From: Rheum nobile
Lineage: Eukaryota > Streptophyta > Magnoliopsida > Caryophyllales > Polygonaceae
NCBI GenBank assembly: GCA_027886185.1
Contig: WOAB01000152.1
Location: 2,931,001-2,995,000 of the forward strand
Direction: 5' to 3'
Length of the DNA: 64,000 nt
The notes beneath the pieces are model-generated. The model was given only the letters and a program-made list of their open reading frames with translations. It was not told the origin of the DNA and ran no database searches. How positions within the stretch are numbered: the first letter of the stretch is position 1; every line of letters starts with the position of its first letter. Below, piece by piece: positions 1 through 11,209 of this stretch. The position numbers were made by a program, and so were the translations under genes.

Positions 1-1160
1 CTACCCAGCATCTCAGGGGCTTCATGTCTGTCCTGCCCCGTATCCAGCATATAAAAATTCGCCACCTGCAACAAGCTCTCCTTCTTGTGCTTCCCTTTCG
101 GTTTCTTCTTGATCAAACCCAACACCTTTAACATTTCCTTGCTGCGAGGGGTGCTGTCCGCCAGATGGACCAGAGGGGTGGTTGTCTTGCAGCCGCTGAA
201 GGTGTCAAATAAGCCTTTGTCGCTCTCCACCTTTTGGGTGTCCTTCAGAGCCTCAGGGAATGGTGTAGCAGTTTGCGGCGAGATAAGCGGGAAGGAGTTG
301 AGATGCATAAACTCATCATAAGCAGCCTCCAGAGGGTCAGGGGCTGCCAGGGCGATTGTCTCTGGAGTATATTCACGGTCACAGTTCTCCTCCTCATCGT
401 CGCTTCAATCCTCCTCATATCTCAAAAAGTACTCCTCTTCAGTCAGCACCTCTTGACGATGAAAATGATCAACCCAAACCTCATCAGCAGAGCTAGGATT
501 TTGAATGCTGGGTTGCTCTGGTCCCACCGCGGGGCGGTGGTCATTGCTGCGGGGCGCTGAGGTCGCGGTGGAGAAACTGAGGCATGCCGCCGAGTCGCGG
601 TCAGTCTCGTCGCGGGGCGGTGAGATAACTGGGACTTCACGCCGGGTCGCGGTGAGAGGTGACGCGGGGCGGTGGGCGACGTTCTCCATCTCATATTCGT
701 CCTCCTCAGCAGTAGGAGCGACATGCAATTCCTTGCCATTTCGCAGGGTTACCGCATTGGCAGCCTCTTGCCTTCTCTCTTTTATTAGCTCAACAACCTC
801 CTCCTTGAGGTCGACCATAGCCTACGTTATGCGCTGGAGGTTAGCATCTGTCTTTTGCGCATATGTTGTAAAGTGTCGTGTTAGGACATTGAGCATCGCT
901 TCGGTTGAATTGCTTGCACGAGAGGAGAAGTGCTGAGTCAAGTTCTTGAGCATCGCTGCAGTTGCGATATTTGGATTGGACTCAGGCGGACTATGCTCAT
1001 AGGTCGGATTGAATTGTTGGTACCCATAACTCGAATTGGGGTGCTCTCTCCACCCTGAAGTGTATGCGTAGGAGTATGGTTCATATTGCGGTTTTCCCCA
1101 GAAATCCATATCTGTATCAAAAGCAAATAGAAAAACACAAAAAAAAAAAATCAGTAGCAC
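1..1160 (-). pseudogene. Broken Athila/Tat gag fragment
   Basis: One minus-strand frame runs from about 1110 to the window edge and is interrupted by a TAG just after the 'NLQRIT' segment (822-824) and by a TGA after 'RYEED' (405-407). It continues in frame past both stops. It contains 'YTSGWREHPN', close to the 'YNPGWRNHPNF' segment of Athila/Tat Gag, and 'AVTLRNGKEL', close to the 'TLRSGK' motif that precedes the protease in this lineage. The usual N-terminal Gag core is missing: only about 120 bases separate this frame from the primer binding site. A GC-rich stretch (505-690) encodes an odd Arg/Pro/Ser-rich insert. It is non-functional as read, and is either a deletion derivative or a non-autonomous family member. 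Confidence 0.7.
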
Positions 1161-1236
1161 TGGTGTGGACCGTAAGATAGGTCCACACTAAAGTAACAAA
1201 CACACAAATAAACACACAGAAAAATCAAAACTTGCC

Positions 1237-1254
1237 TCCCCGGCAACGGCGCCA
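1237..1254 (-). other. Primer binding site, tRNA-Asp type
   Basis: The plus strand reads tccccggcaacggcgcca, matching the 3' end expected of plant tRNA-Asp. The minus strand is therefore an 18-base PBS directly beside the LTR edge at 1258, with a 3-base spacer. It fixes the orientation of the element and is diagnostic of Athila/Tat-type retrotransposons. Confidence 0.9.
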
Positions 1255-1257
1255 ATT

Positions 1258-3013
1258 TGATAGGCGTTGTCGTCGTGACACCTAAACAAATAAAATAATC
1301 CTAACAAACCTAAACAAGTAGTAGAGGCAAGCAAGGGTCGAATCCACATGGAGGAAGTGATCTATCTATGTGTTCACAAGCATGCAAAGTAACAAAAGAG
1401 GGGTTTTGATTATCAAGCAGAGCAAAGCAAACAAGTTTGGTTTATGAGAAAATATGAATGGGGAAAGTAGTTCCACTAGAACAAGATCCACAATACAGAG
1501 ATACAAGTTGATCATAGAAATCTATTCAATCCAAGTTCTTTAACTATTCTTATGGTTGTTCCCACCCTGATCTTAAGTACTACCGATTCTCACAGTTGTC
1601 GATAGACTTATTACTATGCCAATGATAAAGCACAACTGATTCTCACAGTTGTCAGCGTACTTTATCACCAACACAGCAATAGCAATGCACACAAGGATAT
1701 AGGATACATGCAAGTAGAAAGACGTACAAGTACTCACTCCCCTACTTAACATGCAATGATTCTCACTCACAATTGTACGCTCGGAACCCCTATACGCACA
1801 ATTGTGTTTGCCACTAGATATGCACTCGGAACCCCTATATGCAATCCTAGCAATATGATAGATATCGATAAACCTAGTTAGCAACTCTAGATAAACCAAC
1901 ATAAATCAATAGACAATTTAACCAAGAGAATCAATCCAACACATATAAGAATAAGAACAAGGAATAGAAATCTCACAACATAATCAACTGTATTGCTTCA
2001 AACGTCTAGCAGAACAAAGGTGTTTAGCTCTCCATGGGTAGGAAACCCCGGAGGCAAAACGAAACTACGAACTAGAAGATTATTCAATTGATAGGGAATG
2101 GAGGCTGTGGGAATTAGGTTAAATAGAGTTAACCTAAAGCCCAAGATCACAAACCCCAACTTACAAGGAAATAAAATAATAATAAAATAATAGGAAAGTA
2201 AATAAACGGAACATGGAAATTAACCCCGCAATCACGCTCGGCATCGTCCCCTTGCGGCAGCTGCTTCTCGCACAAGCATCAACAAATCTCGGCCCAACAT
2301 AAGCAGCAGCAACCCACATCTCCATCACCTTCGCTGACGTCACCATCCGCACTTCACTCCGCTTTTTCAATTCGCTGCTTCCAATTTGCGCTCTCTTTCA
2401 CGCGTGGCTTCAGCTTCTTCATGGGCTTTCTTCTCCATTGGGCCTATCTTCTTCAACTTGGCCCAACTTCCACCAAATTCCAGCATCAACACGCGGCTCT
2501 TCAATTTATTTGTTTCTCCCAGCAAACGGCCGTGAGGCGCCAACTCCCACCGCGGGGCGGTACTTCTCACCGCGGGGTGCCGTTTTCCCACCGCGGGGCG
2601 GTAATTTCTGCCCTCTCCAATGTGGTTCCTTCATAGATTTTTCTCGTCTCCTCAGGTGGTCAACTCCTCTTCCTCTGGATATCTCTAATTAGTTCATCCA
2701 GACCACCAAAATCACACTTCTCCACTTTAACTCCATAATCTCCAATTGTGCATAAAATCCAACTAAATGGCGCCTCAAACCTGGTAATAATCCTTAGATA
2801 AGTGGTACAAAATAGCACTTATCAGTAGCTTTCTCCATAAATACTCCACCAGCTCCATCTTCATCTCTAAACTCCATCTAAGCTGCAAATCCTTGGAATT
2901 CTGCACTTCTCTCCATAACATCTGGATCGCAGACTTAGCACCAAAACACATCAAAAACTCCTCCAAACCATGCTAATAGATGCTAGAAAAGGTGTATGAA
3001 ATAACACCTATCA
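1258..3013 (-). repeat. Long terminal repeat of the Athila/Tat element
   Basis: The unit begins TGATAGG and ends CCTATCA, a perfect 7-bp terminal inverted repeat with the canonical TG...CA ends, 1756 bp in all. The PBS lies immediately to its left and a purine tract (plus strand aattcccccatac) immediately to its right. The segment 'gggtcgaatccacatgga' near 1335 is the type of conserved sequence found near one LTR end in this lineage. The LTR also holds three copies of a 'caccgcgggg' motif (2547-2601). No second copy lies in the window, so LTR identity cannot be dated. Confidence 0.88.
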
Positions 3014-3026
3014 AATTCCCCCATAC
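3014..3026 (-). other. Polypurine tract beside the LTR
   Basis: On the minus strand this reads gtatgggggaatt and abuts the TGATAGG start of the LTR. It is the plus-strand primer site expected just upstream of a 3' LTR. Here it sits next to an LTR that also has a PBS on its other side. Confidence 0.8.
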
Positions 3027-3704
3027 TTAGACCTTCACTCGTCCCGAGTAAGCTAAAGAAAAGCTCACCCTCTCAATCAACACCAAGGTCTCAGGAAGTA
3101 CAAGAAAATGTGACACCAGCAAACTACAACATATCAACATTACGCCCAAGATAACCAAAACAAGTGATGCAAAGATAATCTAACCTAACTCCAATCTAGC
3201 TCCTTATCGCTCCATGAGTGGCCTACCCGATAGTCCTTCTATGACTCCCTTCTTATGATGCCTCTACCAAGATATAAAGAGAAATCCTAGAATCACTCTT
3301 ATTCTTTTACGCTCATCTTGCCTAGGCGCCCTTTCGGGTTTTCACCTAGCCACTCATTTCATTTTGCTAGATATCTCACAAATACTCACATCACTCCAGT
3401 CCAATCTTGCACTGGTCTAATACCAGCCAGACTACCTGCTTTTTACCTTAACTGCCCTTTCGGGTTTTCAGTCCATCCCAGGATTTTGATTGCCTTTTTA
3501 CTTCTTTTTGGCTTTTTCGTTTTTTTTTTTTTTTTTTTTTTTACAGAATGGAAACAACAATGCAGAAACAAATGCAGAAATAAAGCTATGTACACTGGCT
3601 AGCAAGAATAGCAAGTCTATATCCCTCCCCCATACTTAAACCGAACATTGTCCTCAATGTGAAAAGAGAACATCAAATGATAGGGGAAGAGAGAAATAAA
3701 CTCA
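3027..3704 (-). other. 3' untranslated internal region of the Athila/Tat element
   Basis: Non-coding sequence between the polypurine tract and the last reading frame. It holds two copies of 'gccctttcgggttttca' (near 3330 and 3450), a run of about 22 T (3521-3541), and near 3625-3660 the 'tcccccatacttaaacc' block that on the minus strand resembles the conserved 3' region of Tat-type elements. No gene is visible. Confidence 0.6.
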
Positions 3705-3914
3705 CTATGGACCGGAAGGTGGTGGTGGGTACAACCCAAAGTAGTCCCTCATATGAGTGTCTATAGTGTCCAGACGCTCATCTATCTCTGAATGAAGCTG
3801 GGTCTGCCAAGTCTGCAGACCGGTCTCTACTCTGGAAGTCCACTGATCCTGGCGCGTAGAGAAAGTATCCCATCTAGAGTACATCTCCTGCCAAGGTGCG
3901 ACAGGTCCATACAC
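3705..3914 (-). pseudogene. C-terminal scrap of an Athila/Tat 3' reading frame
   Basis: A 69-residue frame ends in 'DYFGLYPPPPSGP' and is rich in charged and Gln residues with heptad-like spacing (QTQLHSEIDERLDTIDTHM), suggesting a coiled coil. Athila/Tat elements often carry an extra frame after pol, and this position fits. Its upstream part is replaced by the LTR of element Y at about 3915, so the ATG at 3912-3914 is probably internal rather than a true start. Function unknown. Confidence 0.45.
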
Positions 3915-5102
3915 AGACGAATGGAGATGTCGGGTTCCAAAATCTGGGAATTGGAATCTGAATACGGATTCCTACGACGATGAAACCCTAAGTTGGATTC
4001 GATACGAAACAAATAAACGGAACGAACGAAACACAAACGAATCGAAGGGAAAAGGCCACAGTCGTGGCTGTGCCAGAGGGTGCCGCGATCGCGGCCCACA
4101 TGACCGCGGTCGCGGTTTTCTAGGCAACCCGCGGTTGCGGCGGATGAACCGCGGTTGCGGCGGATGAACCGCGGTCGCGAATGCCCACCTCGACCTTAGC
4201 TCGGAGACGAAGAATGACTTACCGACGGCGACGACTCGGCTCTTCGCTCCTACGACAACTGCGCCCCACCACTGCTACTCCAAAACTTCCAACAAGCACC
4301 ACGACCTCCGACACCTGAACTCCGGCGACGAGCAAGACTCCGACGACCAACCCAAAACGAGAGATGGGAAGGAGAGAGCTGAGATCTGATGGATAAAGAA
4401 CTACGAGACTGAAGACCCCTATTTATAGGGTGGAGAAGGCCTTAACGCCGAGCAACCGAAACGATCGGCCTCCCCCTCCGGCGTAACGCTGGCAGCCCGA
4501 ACGGCGAAACGCGAGGAAGACGAAGACGAAGCTGAGTCAGGTTTCCGCGATCGCGGAAATTCTCCCACGGTCGCGGAATTGCCGCGATCGAGCCCCTTGG
4601 CCTCGGGTCGCGGTTTGGCTCACGGATTTAAGCTAAAATCTATTTTTAATATCCATAAAACATATTCTACGATCCCAAAATACCTCGAACGTATATTATA
4701 ACGTTCAAATATTAATACAGAGATTCCGAATACGCTCAACGCATCCTACTTATAGAACGAGGGTTGGGAGATTACCCAAATACCCTTACCAAAATGAGGG
4801 ATATTACATCACTACCCCCTTAAAAGAAGTTTCAACCCCGAAACTTGGCCGATAACAGCTCAGACAAACGATCTTATAATAAGTTACCCAACCTTATAAG
4901 TTTAACCATGCCTAACCCATTTAACACTTTGTAAATTGGTTCAAGCATTTCTATGTTAAAATCTATAAGTTGGTTCAAATTACAGTTAACGTAAGGTTAA
5001 CAATAATTTAGACTCTTCACAACTTAAGGGAATTCTATATCTTGCTTTAACCAAACATACATTCTACCATATTACCCTTATGGTAACATGAGGGTTATTA
5101 CA
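3915..5102 (-). repeat. Left LTR of element Y, truncated
   Basis: This matches the right LTR from about 10408 to 10613 and onward from 19374 to 20331, but lacks the first ~1.34 kb of LTR sequence. It includes GC-rich 'ccgcgatcgcgg' and 'ccgcggtcgcgg' motifs (4088-4180, 4548-4612). An LTR-end plus polypurine-tract-like junction is embedded inside it at 4808/4809. The junction with the Athila/Tat remnant at about 3915 looks like a deletion breakpoint. Confidence 0.8.
4416..4430 (-). promoter_or_regulatory. TATA box in the left LTR of element Y
   Basis: On the minus strand this reads ccctataaatagggg, a strong plant TATA box placed within the LTR, as expected for the U3 promoter. The same site occurs in the right LTR at 19644-19658. 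Confidence 0.6.
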
Positions 5103-7039
5103 TTACTACCCTCTTAAAATAGTTTCGACCCCGAAACTAGCATAGCTAAGCTAAAGGGATAGGTTTCACCATAAATCTCACTACCAGAACTTAATATCCT
5201 TAATCATTTCATCCTTGTACTTGTTTCTAGGGAAACGATATGTTTCCTCAACCATACCATTATCTCGCATATCTTATCTCCATGTGCTACACTTGTAGTA
5301 ACTCGTGACTATATCCACAAGGTTGTATTTATCTTAGGATAATAATCTCCAAAATCACCGCAATAGACTTGTTATACCTTAAGCATGAGAACACACATCT
5401 CTCTTTCAACTTTTCTGTTTATAACCTCTCTTCAAAGTACATACCTTATTTTCCTTAAGTTGATATCCTTAAATAAACTTGGTCTTTGCAACCTATATCA
5501 CCCAAGTCGAACTATTTATTCGATCATGATTCCACTTTACAACATACTGCTTAAATTCCTTACTCTTGCTAGAATCGACATGATCATCCACAAGATTATC
5601 ATTGCCTTAATTAGCGTATCCATTATAACCTCCAATATAATCTCGCTATTATGCCATATTCCTCATAAAGACCTTGATGTCTTCAAAACAGAAGAATACA
5701 ACATTTTTCTACTAACTTCCTTTTGATGATCAGATCCTCAAAGTACATACATAGAACTCACTTATACCTCAACTTAGTACTTCCACTTGTCATATAGGCC
5801 TTACCCTTACATGCACAGCTCACCTATTTCATTGGTTACCTTAATTAAATTTTGCCCTTATGCCATCTTAACCAAAAATCTTTCCGCATATGATCCCTAA
5901 ATTCCACAATTAATCACACCACCTCATATGTCTGATTATCTCGACATGATTTAATAATCCATTCCACCAGATTATAACCTCGTTTTACCCAAATGTGTCA
6001 TACGATCACCCTAAATAGACATAGGTCTCTTTTCATCCAATCCTGTAGACAAAATTCAATCCACTTAAGTTATCATGTACTCTAAATCCTTATAGTTTAA
6101 AACAACCTTTACCAACTGAGTTGTTTAAACACCATAAATCCTTAAACACGTAATCGTCCTCATACGATTCCTTATCCCAAATCAAGTGATCCTTTTGCTT
6201 TATCGAAACTCACTATTTATCCAAGACGTAATTGTCTTAATACTTCTTATGTCCTTATATAGTTTCTCTTAAGAAAACCTCATAACGAAACCTCAGATAA
6301 TCTTCCAGAGTAACACTTATGACTTCACACCCCTAGCCTTTCCGAAAGCTTAAACCACTAGGCCTACAATGAGCACACTCACTTACAAAACTCCCTAACC
6401 ATAACCCTTGGGTTCTAAGGTTTTACTCAAGATCGTATTAGAGTACGATCATCTTAGAGAAAACGACTCCTTACAAAATATCTCTCTTATACATTTATTC
6501 ATTTAAATATATAATTCAAACAACTCACCCCATCTACTGCTCAGAGTATACACATGAGGAAAACACCACAGAGTATTACTACACACACCAGATCCTTCTA
6601 GCAAGGAATCCTTACGGCATTATCCTCTCGAGACAATGCTCATGACTTTAAGCAAAGGGAACCGATAATGTCAATTCCCAACCTGACATTATTTCAACAA
6701 TAGAGGAGTTCTTATGAATAGTTTTGACCTCGAAACTGACACTAACCGGGTAGGGAACAACCACGCATGTCCCAACCCAACTTTGTCCTTTATGAGTCCA
6801 AACAGTCTTTATCAACACATGACATGTACTATCTTTGGCACTCAAGGATTCTCGTATGATCGAACAACTTGCAATAGTAACGAATCTAGTAATTTCCGAA
6901 ACAAGGAAACACTTCTTTATTATTCGCAACAATACATTAAAGCAACTGACAGAAAGTCGAACATATAGATTACTAACTATGGAGACTATCGACACAAGTC
7001 GTCGCTCCTTATTCTTAAAGAAAGGCTTAACAGAAATAC
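5103..7039 (-). other. 3' non-coding internal region of element Y
   Basis: About 1.9 kb of AT-rich sequence without a credible reading frame; the few short open frames have no recognisable family. The end next to the LTR carries the minus-strand tract 'aagagggtagtaa', preceded by the palindrome gtttcgaccccgaaac (5122-5137). Parts near 6835-7030 align by eye with the 3' region of element A (15480-15670). A full-length element would carry pol here; it is absent. Confidence 0.65.
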
Positions 7040-8385
7040 AACTACTCGTTCAGAGTCTCATTCCCGTCGGTTTGACGCAACACAAAGAGTCGTTGCCCCT
7101 GACCCGAAGACTCCATAGGCGCCTTGCCTTTACTACGAGTAATAGATTACTCTGGAGTGGACATCCCTGTCCTCGGGATCCTCCTATTGCCAACATTCGA
7201 GGCTTGGTAAGACTGCGTTGGTCTTTGACCCTTCTGCCTACAGTATGTTTTCATGTGGCCTTCTTTCCCACAGTTATAACATACCCTCTTTTCCTTTTGG
7301 CAGTTAAGACTTTTATGTCCAACCTCACCACAGTTGTAGCACTGAATCACTCTGCTACTCCAACCTGAGCCTCTGGCGGAGTCAGACTGAGTCGTCTCGG
7401 TCTTAGCGCGACCAGACTTCTCAAACTTGGTGGGCGATGTCGGTCGCTTGAATGTACCAACCTGGCGATCATGTTGCCTACCCCTTCCCTTAACCTGCTT
7501 CTCCCGCTTTTGGGCGGATTCCTCCAGTGTGACCTCTATCTTGTAGGCCGTATCCACATATTGCTCTAATGTAGAACAACCGTGATGCACCATTAGAGGT
7601 TTGATTTCTGGATTCATCCATCCATGGAAGTACCAGATCTCTTGCTCTTCTCTCGACACTTCTGGTCCAGCATATTGCAACGGATGATTGAACTTAGCTG
7701 CAAGCTCAGTCACCTTCAACCCCTCGGTCTTAGGGTAAAGAAACTCCTTATGCTTCTCCTCCCTCATAGCACGGGAAAAGAAACGGTCAGTCATCTTAGT
7801 CTTGAACATACCCCAGTTCAACCCGGGATGGTCAGCTAAACCAGTACTCTCCCACCATTCGCTAGCCACATCCTTAAGTTGGAGGGAGGCAATGTGCACT
7901 TTCTCAGTCTCAGTGCAATCCACGTTCCTGAACAGTCGTTCCATATGCGAGAACCAATACGCCACTCTGACTGGTTCTCTGGTACCGTCATAACTGTCAG
8001 GCCTCATTGAGCTCATGGCCTTCAAGGCTCGACCGTAATCCCCTCTGTTCCTAACGACATCGACCTGAGGTACCAGATCCACTAGCACCTCAAATTCAGG
8101 AATAACCTGAGGAACTGGACCACCCTATGCTTGCGGTGCAATTGACCGAATTATATCGGTGACCGACTGCATAACAATCCCACGAATGGCCTCAATGGTC
8201 GCGGCATCCAACACTACCTGAGGATTAGCCTTAACTTGGCCAACGCCTGTGGGGTTATTGTGAGAGACAGACTCACTCTCCTCCCCTTGATTAGCGGCGC
8301 TCCTCAGATTCAGCCTTGGGTTGTTACCCGGTCCAGCACCAGCACGGACTGTGTTCCTTGTGTTCACCATCTGTTGGTGAACCAT
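7040..8385 (-). pseudogene. Gag of element Y, interrupted by two stops
   Basis: Retrotransposon capsid/nucleocapsid protein. An N-terminal part (8385-8125) ends at TAG. The core (8088-7150) has the gag domain with 'YWFSHMERLFRNVDC' and 'SLQLKDVASEWWES', then a basic linker and two CCHC zinc knuckles: CYNCGEVGHKSLNC and CYNCGKEGHMKTYC. A TAA at 7147-7149 ends the open frame, but similarity to element A continues for about 35 codons beyond it ('GKAPM', 'GQGQRLF'), so this stop is secondary. Both stops differ in position from the one in element A. The protein would bind element RNA and form particles; as read it is broken. Confidence 0.85.
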
Positions 8386-9049
8386 AATGTTAGTTTAGAA
8401 CTTTTCCAACTTGAACGTGACACTTAGTCAAATACGTTATGATACGATTTGTAACGATCCAAACTAATAACTTTATATCAGTCTGACTAACCCTCCACCA
8501 TTAATCGCAGAAACGATCTTCTTCTCTTCATTTTGAGAACGGGTACTCTAGGAGAATTGTCAACCTTTAAATGACATTAAACCTAAGAAGAGACACTATC
8601 CCTAAGAATGGATCTAAGGAACAAGTAACAACTCGAAACTTGCAAAAGTTTGAAAAACCACTTATTAATAAACCTTATACTTTCAAACTTCATACTTTAT
8701 ACCTTTAAACCTCATATAAAAATAATTACTTATAGTTTTAGTTTCTCAAACTAGTGATACGATTATCACAAAACTCTTCTAAGACCAAAAATCATACCTT
8801 TAAAGTTGCAATCATAAACTTACGTTTGATTGCTTATACACACCTTTTAAAACCAACTATAAATAACTTTTGACGTTTAATAGTTAAATCATTAGTTTAA
8901 ATTAAATTCCAAGAAATAAGTATAACTTTTAAATTTAACATTGCAACTTTCGAAATTCCTTTTTATCAGCAAATAGGTTGAAAATAGTTTCGAAATTATT
9001 TTTTTAAAATTCTCAAACATAACAATAGGCCAAGAATTTTAAAACCATT
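8386..9049 (-). other. 5' leader of element Y
   Basis: AT-rich untranslated sequence between the PBS and the first Gag ATG (about 8369-8385). It corresponds to the leader of element A at 13703-14129. No gene or structured RNA is recognisable. Confidence 0.5.
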
Positions 9050-9061
9050 GCTCTGATACCA
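9050..9061 (-). other. Primer binding site of element Y, tRNA-iMet type
   Basis: The plus strand reads gctctgatacca, so the minus strand gives the TGGTATCAGAGC motif complementary to the 3' end of initiator tRNA-Met. It lies 4 bases from the LTR edge (tgtaacacc from 9066). Confidence 0.88.
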
Positions 9062-9065
9062 TAAT

Positions 9066-10613
9066 TGTAACACCCTCAACTTATGTCGATAGTGCGACAC
9101 GCTAGTGACCTCATACATTACTGTCCAAAATCACCCTAGGCTTTAATCGGAACAATTAAGCTTAAATAAGTATATTAAATAACGAAAGATTAAACAGCGG
9201 AAGGCATATTTTAAATAAAACTCAACCTTTTATTAACAGACTTCTCCTTAAATGAGAAGTGACAATTTTACAACAGAGTGAAACTTCAACGGAAGACTTT
9301 AAATTACACAGCGGAAGACTTTAAGAATAACCTATTACATGACTAGGTTATAAATGTATATATTAAAGTAATACTTAACAACCTTAAAACACTGACACTT
9401 AAATCTTCAACTGCAAGCCTCTTCTTCAACTGGTTACTTCAAGACTTCGGGAACCAACCACTGATGCGCCGTATAGGACGGATGACACCAGCCAACCATG
9501 CAAGGAATAAAACCCGGTTGGTTAGTCTAATGAAAGACTATGCAAGGGTGAAAACAGAATGGTTCTAGTGTCGTAACCGTTTACTATCATTGTCCCTCGA
9601 ATAACAACCGAAGGAACGATACATAACCCGGAACTTTCACGGAATGATTAAAGTTTAGACATGCACTGAAAAGAAGACTCCAAAGGAATTGAGTCTTATG
9701 GGAAAGTATGACAAATGTTTGGGAACGTTATAGTTTTCACACAAGCGTTTAAAAATGACTTGATCATTTAGGTCAACGACCAACCTCACCGCACAATGCG
9801 AATCCAGATTGGAAAGAAGACTTACTCTAACCGAAGTCCGAGTGGTTTCCACGTTGTACTCCTCACCCTAGGGTATATTAATTATGTGCATAACCGCACT
9901 TATCTTATTTAATTACAAAACGTATATTCACATTAAGCTTTTAATATGATCTCGAGTGACAACGAGATTAACACAGGGTGACAATACGTCCATCCCAAAT
10001 TGCACTAGCAAGGTGCTTAACACCTCCTAACCTTAACGGGTGGATAGGAAGCAATGGCCATGACCTTTAAAATTATTAGAGAATTATCTGACTAATACCA
10101 TGTTATAAAGAAACGACTAATCCCCACCAGGAATTAGCGTTCCTACGAATACTCGTGCTAATCTAGCATTAAGTTTACATTTAAAATCCACAACAAAGCC
10201 ATCACAGTAATAACAGGTATAATAGCGTTGTTTCTAGCAATATATACAACTTACTATAATATCATATTTTAATCATCTCATTTATAAAAATTGTTCCCAA
10301 ACGAAACAACACTTCACCCCAATTTAATTAACAATCAAGTAATTGATAATTAAAGGAATTATGGAATGATAAGCAAGAGCGAACCGCCACTTGCCTTAAT
10401 TTAGAAGAACGGAGATGTCGGGTTCTGGGATCTGGGAACTGGAATCTGAATACGGATTCCTACGACGACGAAACCCTAAGTTGGATTCGATACGAAACAA
10501 ACAAACGGAACGAACGAAACACAAACGAATTGAAGGGAAAAGGCCACAGCCGTGGCTGTGCCAGAGGGTGCCGCGATCGCGGCCCACATGACCGCGGTCG
10601 CGGTTTTCTAGGC
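9066..10613 (-). repeat. Right LTR of element Y, first segment
   Basis: Starts TGTAACACCCTC beside the PBS and continues until element A is inserted at 10614; the LTR resumes at 19369/19374. Parts (about 9480-9680) are the reverse complement of sequence in the element A LTR (about 13090-13270), showing that the two LTR families are related. It ends with the GC-rich block around 10570-10607 and the target site taggc (10609-10613). Confidence 0.85.
10609..10613. other. Left target-site duplication of element A (taggc)
   Basis: The 5 bases taggc precede the TGTGATACC start of element A, and tgggc follows its end at 19369-19373 with one mismatch. The uninterrupted sister sequence near 4108-4118 (ttctaggcaaccc) shows the empty site. 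Confidence 0.85.
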
Positions 10614-10947
10614 TGTGATACCCCGTAATTCTGTAAGGATTATTCTGGGAATTTTTGGAATTTTCCCGAACACCCGTTTAGTACGTCGGATTTAATTCAA
10701 AAAGTCGGAGACATTCTGTAATGTGCTCTGTATCTGTAATATTTTTCTCAGTGAAGAATTATACAGTTAAGGCCTATTGGAAGTCTATACTCGTTCGTGT
10801 ACGACTTTTGTTATCGCAAGTTAAGATTAATACCAAATCTCTACCCAATTGGTTATTGCCCAAGAGGTGCAAATGGATTAACCATGGGTTAATACCCAAG
10901 GGCACAATTGGAAGGCTTTTTGGCTCCCAACAAGCCTCATCTTTGCC

Positions 10948-10956
10948 TATAAATAG
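10948..10956 (+). promoter_or_regulatory. TATA box of the element A 5' LTR
   Basis: tataaatag in the context 'cctataaatagaggg', with CT-rich sequence (tctctctctctcgg) about 100 bases downstream. This is a plausible retrotransposon Pol II promoter; the transcription start is not determinable here. Confidence 0.65.
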
Positions 10957-11209
10957 AGGGCATGGGTGAAGCTTGAAAGGGTGTGAAAAACGCCATTATG
11001 CTGTCCATTTCTCGTCTCTCAAAAACGCTCCCAAAGAAAAACGCTCTCTCTCTCTCGGAAAGCTCTCGTGGATCATTGGAGGCTCGTTTGGTGTCGTTAT
11101 CGGTGGCCAAAGGAGACTTGGAAGGCCCTTAGAAGCCTAGAAGCCAAGCAAGGCGAAAGGCGAACCAAATCGAGCGTCGCGGGTAAGATTTCTCGTCCGT
11201 TTTTAAGTT

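Larger units (their letters stand above)
1..3914 (-). mobile_element. Athila/Tat-type Ty3/gypsy retrotransposon remnant
   Basis: Read on the minus strand, this stretch holds a 3' internal region, a polypurine tract, one complete LTR, a tRNA-Asp-type primer binding site and a gag-like reading frame that runs off the left edge. The primer type, the 'TLRNGKE' gag motif and the 'ccccatacttaaacc' sequence near 3630 are typical of the Athila/Tat (Ogre/Retand) branch. No protease, RT, RNase H or integrase is visible. The right end stops abruptly at about 3914-3917 where the LTR of element Y begins, so sequence was lost at that junction. Class is well supported; the exact lineage is inference. Confidence 0.75.

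Noticed and set aside
7147..8088. Retroviral-like protease or RT after gag in element Y or A
   Set aside because: All frames between gag and the polypurine tract were read in both elements; none shows a D(S/T)G protease or RT motif.
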